The notes below the pieces were generated by a model. The model had not been told where the DNA came from and made no database searches. It saw only the letters and a list, made by a program, of their open reading frames with translations. Below are positions 63,051 through 64,000 of a DNA stretch of 64,000 bases, in pieces. Both the position numbers and the translations under genes were made by a program. Source of the stretch: an uncultured candidate division WPS-2 bacterium (GTDB lineage: Bacteria > Vulcanimicrobiota > Vulcanimicrobiia > Vulcanimicrobiales > Vulcanimicrobiaceae); the NCBI GenBank assembly GCA_937927945.1, contig CALEYW010000013.1, forward strand, positions 1-64,000, in the 5' to 3' direction. Every line of letters begins with the position of its first letter. The first letter of the stretch is position 1.

Positions 63051-64000
63051 TCATACCGGGTCCGGGGCGGCGGCCGGTACGATCGCCCGCGGCTGACGGC
63101 GGCGCCAGCGCAGGATCGGCTGCTCGAAGCCGTACGTGAGCAGTGCCGATATCGCAATCGAAACCGGGATGAAGACAAACCACGATGCGAGCTGCCAGAC
63201 ATGGTCGTCGTGCGGGTCGGCGCCGACGTACGGCGTGAGGCGGTGTGCGAGCAGCTCGCGCGTGATCGGCAGGTGCCACAGATAGAGATTGTAGGAAATG
63301 GCGGCCAGGAACAGCAGCACGCGGTTGGCGAGCACGAGCCGCAGCCACCGCGCGGCGAACAGCGATCCGAGCGCAACGGCTGAAATGGCGAGCGCGACGA
63401 GCGAACGGTGCTGCACCTTCCACGGCTCGGGCCAATCCGGTTGGTTGTGCGCGATCGCGTAACAGTCGGTCGCGAGCAGCCAGAACGCGATCAGCCCGCC
63501 GATCGTCAACGCCGAGAAGAACCAGTGCCGCTGTGCGATCCGCGGGCGCTTCAGCGCCAGGTAGACGTACCCGTATGCGCACAGCATGCCGGCTGCGAAG
63601 AGGTCCAAGTAGGCCGGCAGCTGCGCTTCGCGCTGCGCGAGGAAATAGTGGTTGGCGAGCAGCGCCCAAATGCGCCAGGCGTTCGCGACGACGAACATCG
63701 CGACGGTAACCAGCAGCGGACTGCGCACGAAGGCGATCGCCAGCAGCGGGAAGAGCACGTAGAACTGGATCTCCACGCCGAGCGACCACATGACCCCGTT
63801 GATCGAGCCGTGCGTCACGGCGAACCAGTTGTGGATGAAGGCGAGATGGAAGGCGATGTCGCGCGCCGCTTCCCAGCCGTGCGCGTAGGTCTGGTACCCG
63901 ATCGCCAGCATCACCGCGATGCACAACACGTACGACGGGACGATCTTGAGGAACCGCCGGGCGTAGAAATGCCGCCAGGTCGGCGGCTCGGTCCCGCTCA
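63051..64000 (-). CDS. Acyltransferase 3 family membrane protein, 5' end outside the window
   Basis: At least 316 residues; the frame is open to the window edge. TWRHFYARRFLKIVPSYVLC, HLAFIHNWFAVTHGSINGVM, WSLGVEIQFYVLFPLLAIAF, and AAISYNLYLWHLPITRELL are typical of the acyltransferase-3 (OafA/YrhL-like) family. These proteins O-acetylate surface polysaccharides across the inner membrane. The N-terminal catalytic His region lies beyond position 64000. It ends 40 bp from the GT-C-like gene, so the two may act on one surface glycan. Confidence 0.85.
   Translation of the reverse strand, partial: SGTEPPTWRHFYARRFLKIVPSYVLCIAVMLAIGYQTYAHGWEAARDIAFHLAFIHNWFAVTHGSINGVMWSLGVEIQFYVLFPLLAIAFVRSPLLVTVAMFVVANAWRIWALLANHYFLAQREAQLPAYLDLFAAGMLCAYGYVYLALKRPRIAQRHWFFSALTIGGLIAFWLLATDCYAIAHNQPDWPEPWKVQHRSLVALAISAVALGSLFAARWLRLVLANRVLLFLAAISYNLYLWHLPITRELLAHRLTPYVGADPHDDHVWQLASWFVFIPVSIAISALLTYGFEQPILRWRRRQPRAIVPAAAPDPV

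Overview
The window is 64 kb of high-GC bacterial chromosome with dense, co-oriented operons, frequent ATGA/GTGA stop-start overlaps and many GTG starts. A TamB-like protein and secreted proteins that look like outer-membrane parts suggest a diderm. The mix of genes (archaeal-type PurP, lanthionine enzymes, clustered lysine, riboflavin and purine genes) would fit a little-cultured soil lineage such as Eremiobacterota/Vulcanimicrobiota. That placement is an inference, not something the sequence proves.

Layout. 1-1290: a decayed integrase beside tRNA-Glu and tRNA-Gln, an insertion-sequence-like end, and an HNH nuclease. 1438-4961: NDP-sugar pyrophosphorylase, GT4 glycosyltransferase and a putative (alpha/alpha)6 protein. 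4897-9188: GMC oxidoreductase and PcrA/UvrD helicase. 9201-14885: dapB-asd-lysC-dapA, followed by a WecG/TagA-type transferase and a second sugar nucleotidyltransferase. 14886-15496: gene remnants. 15497-24214: the most unusual region, a leftward operon of two putative lanthionine modification sets, each with its own large repeat-bearing precursor-like protein. 25047-28628: bioD followed by a graveyard of broken genes (bioF, S9 peptidase, D-aminoacylase). 28625-31193: soluble chemoreceptor, comF and a DUF427 gene. 31190-35967: riboflavin genes, including an HTH-RibBA fusion, with a PadR regulator. 36083-43863: TamB-like giant, a chimaeric pseudogene, small secreted proteins and a zinc-ribbon protein. 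43890-60110: mtnA, holA, purB, purC(E-like), purL, purQ, purS-like, two purP paralogues, guaA and purD. 60112-64000: an aspartyl-protease pseudogene, a radical SAM protein, a GT-C-like membrane protein and a truncated acyltransferase.

The strongest candidates for something undescribed are these. (1) The 15.5-24.2 kb operon has two sets of kinase, lyase and cyclase parts. One set is three separate enzymes, as in class V lanthipeptides and thioamitides; the other is a separate putative lyase plus a kinase-LanC fusion. Their precursor-like proteins carry 75-residue and 11-residue repeats rich in Cys and Ser/Thr. No protease or exporter lies nearby. (2) A structured intercistronic leader of about 110 nt occurs three times, before dapB, holA and purC. 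It has compensatory changes in one hairpin, and a second hairpin touches the ribosome binding site. (3) A DNA-binding domain is fused to RibBA, with a matching inverted repeat upstream. (4) Two archaeal-type PurP genes sit in the purine operon with a PurC fused to a degenerate PurE-like domain.

All functions come from reading sequence and recognising motifs. No search, alignment program or structure prediction was run.
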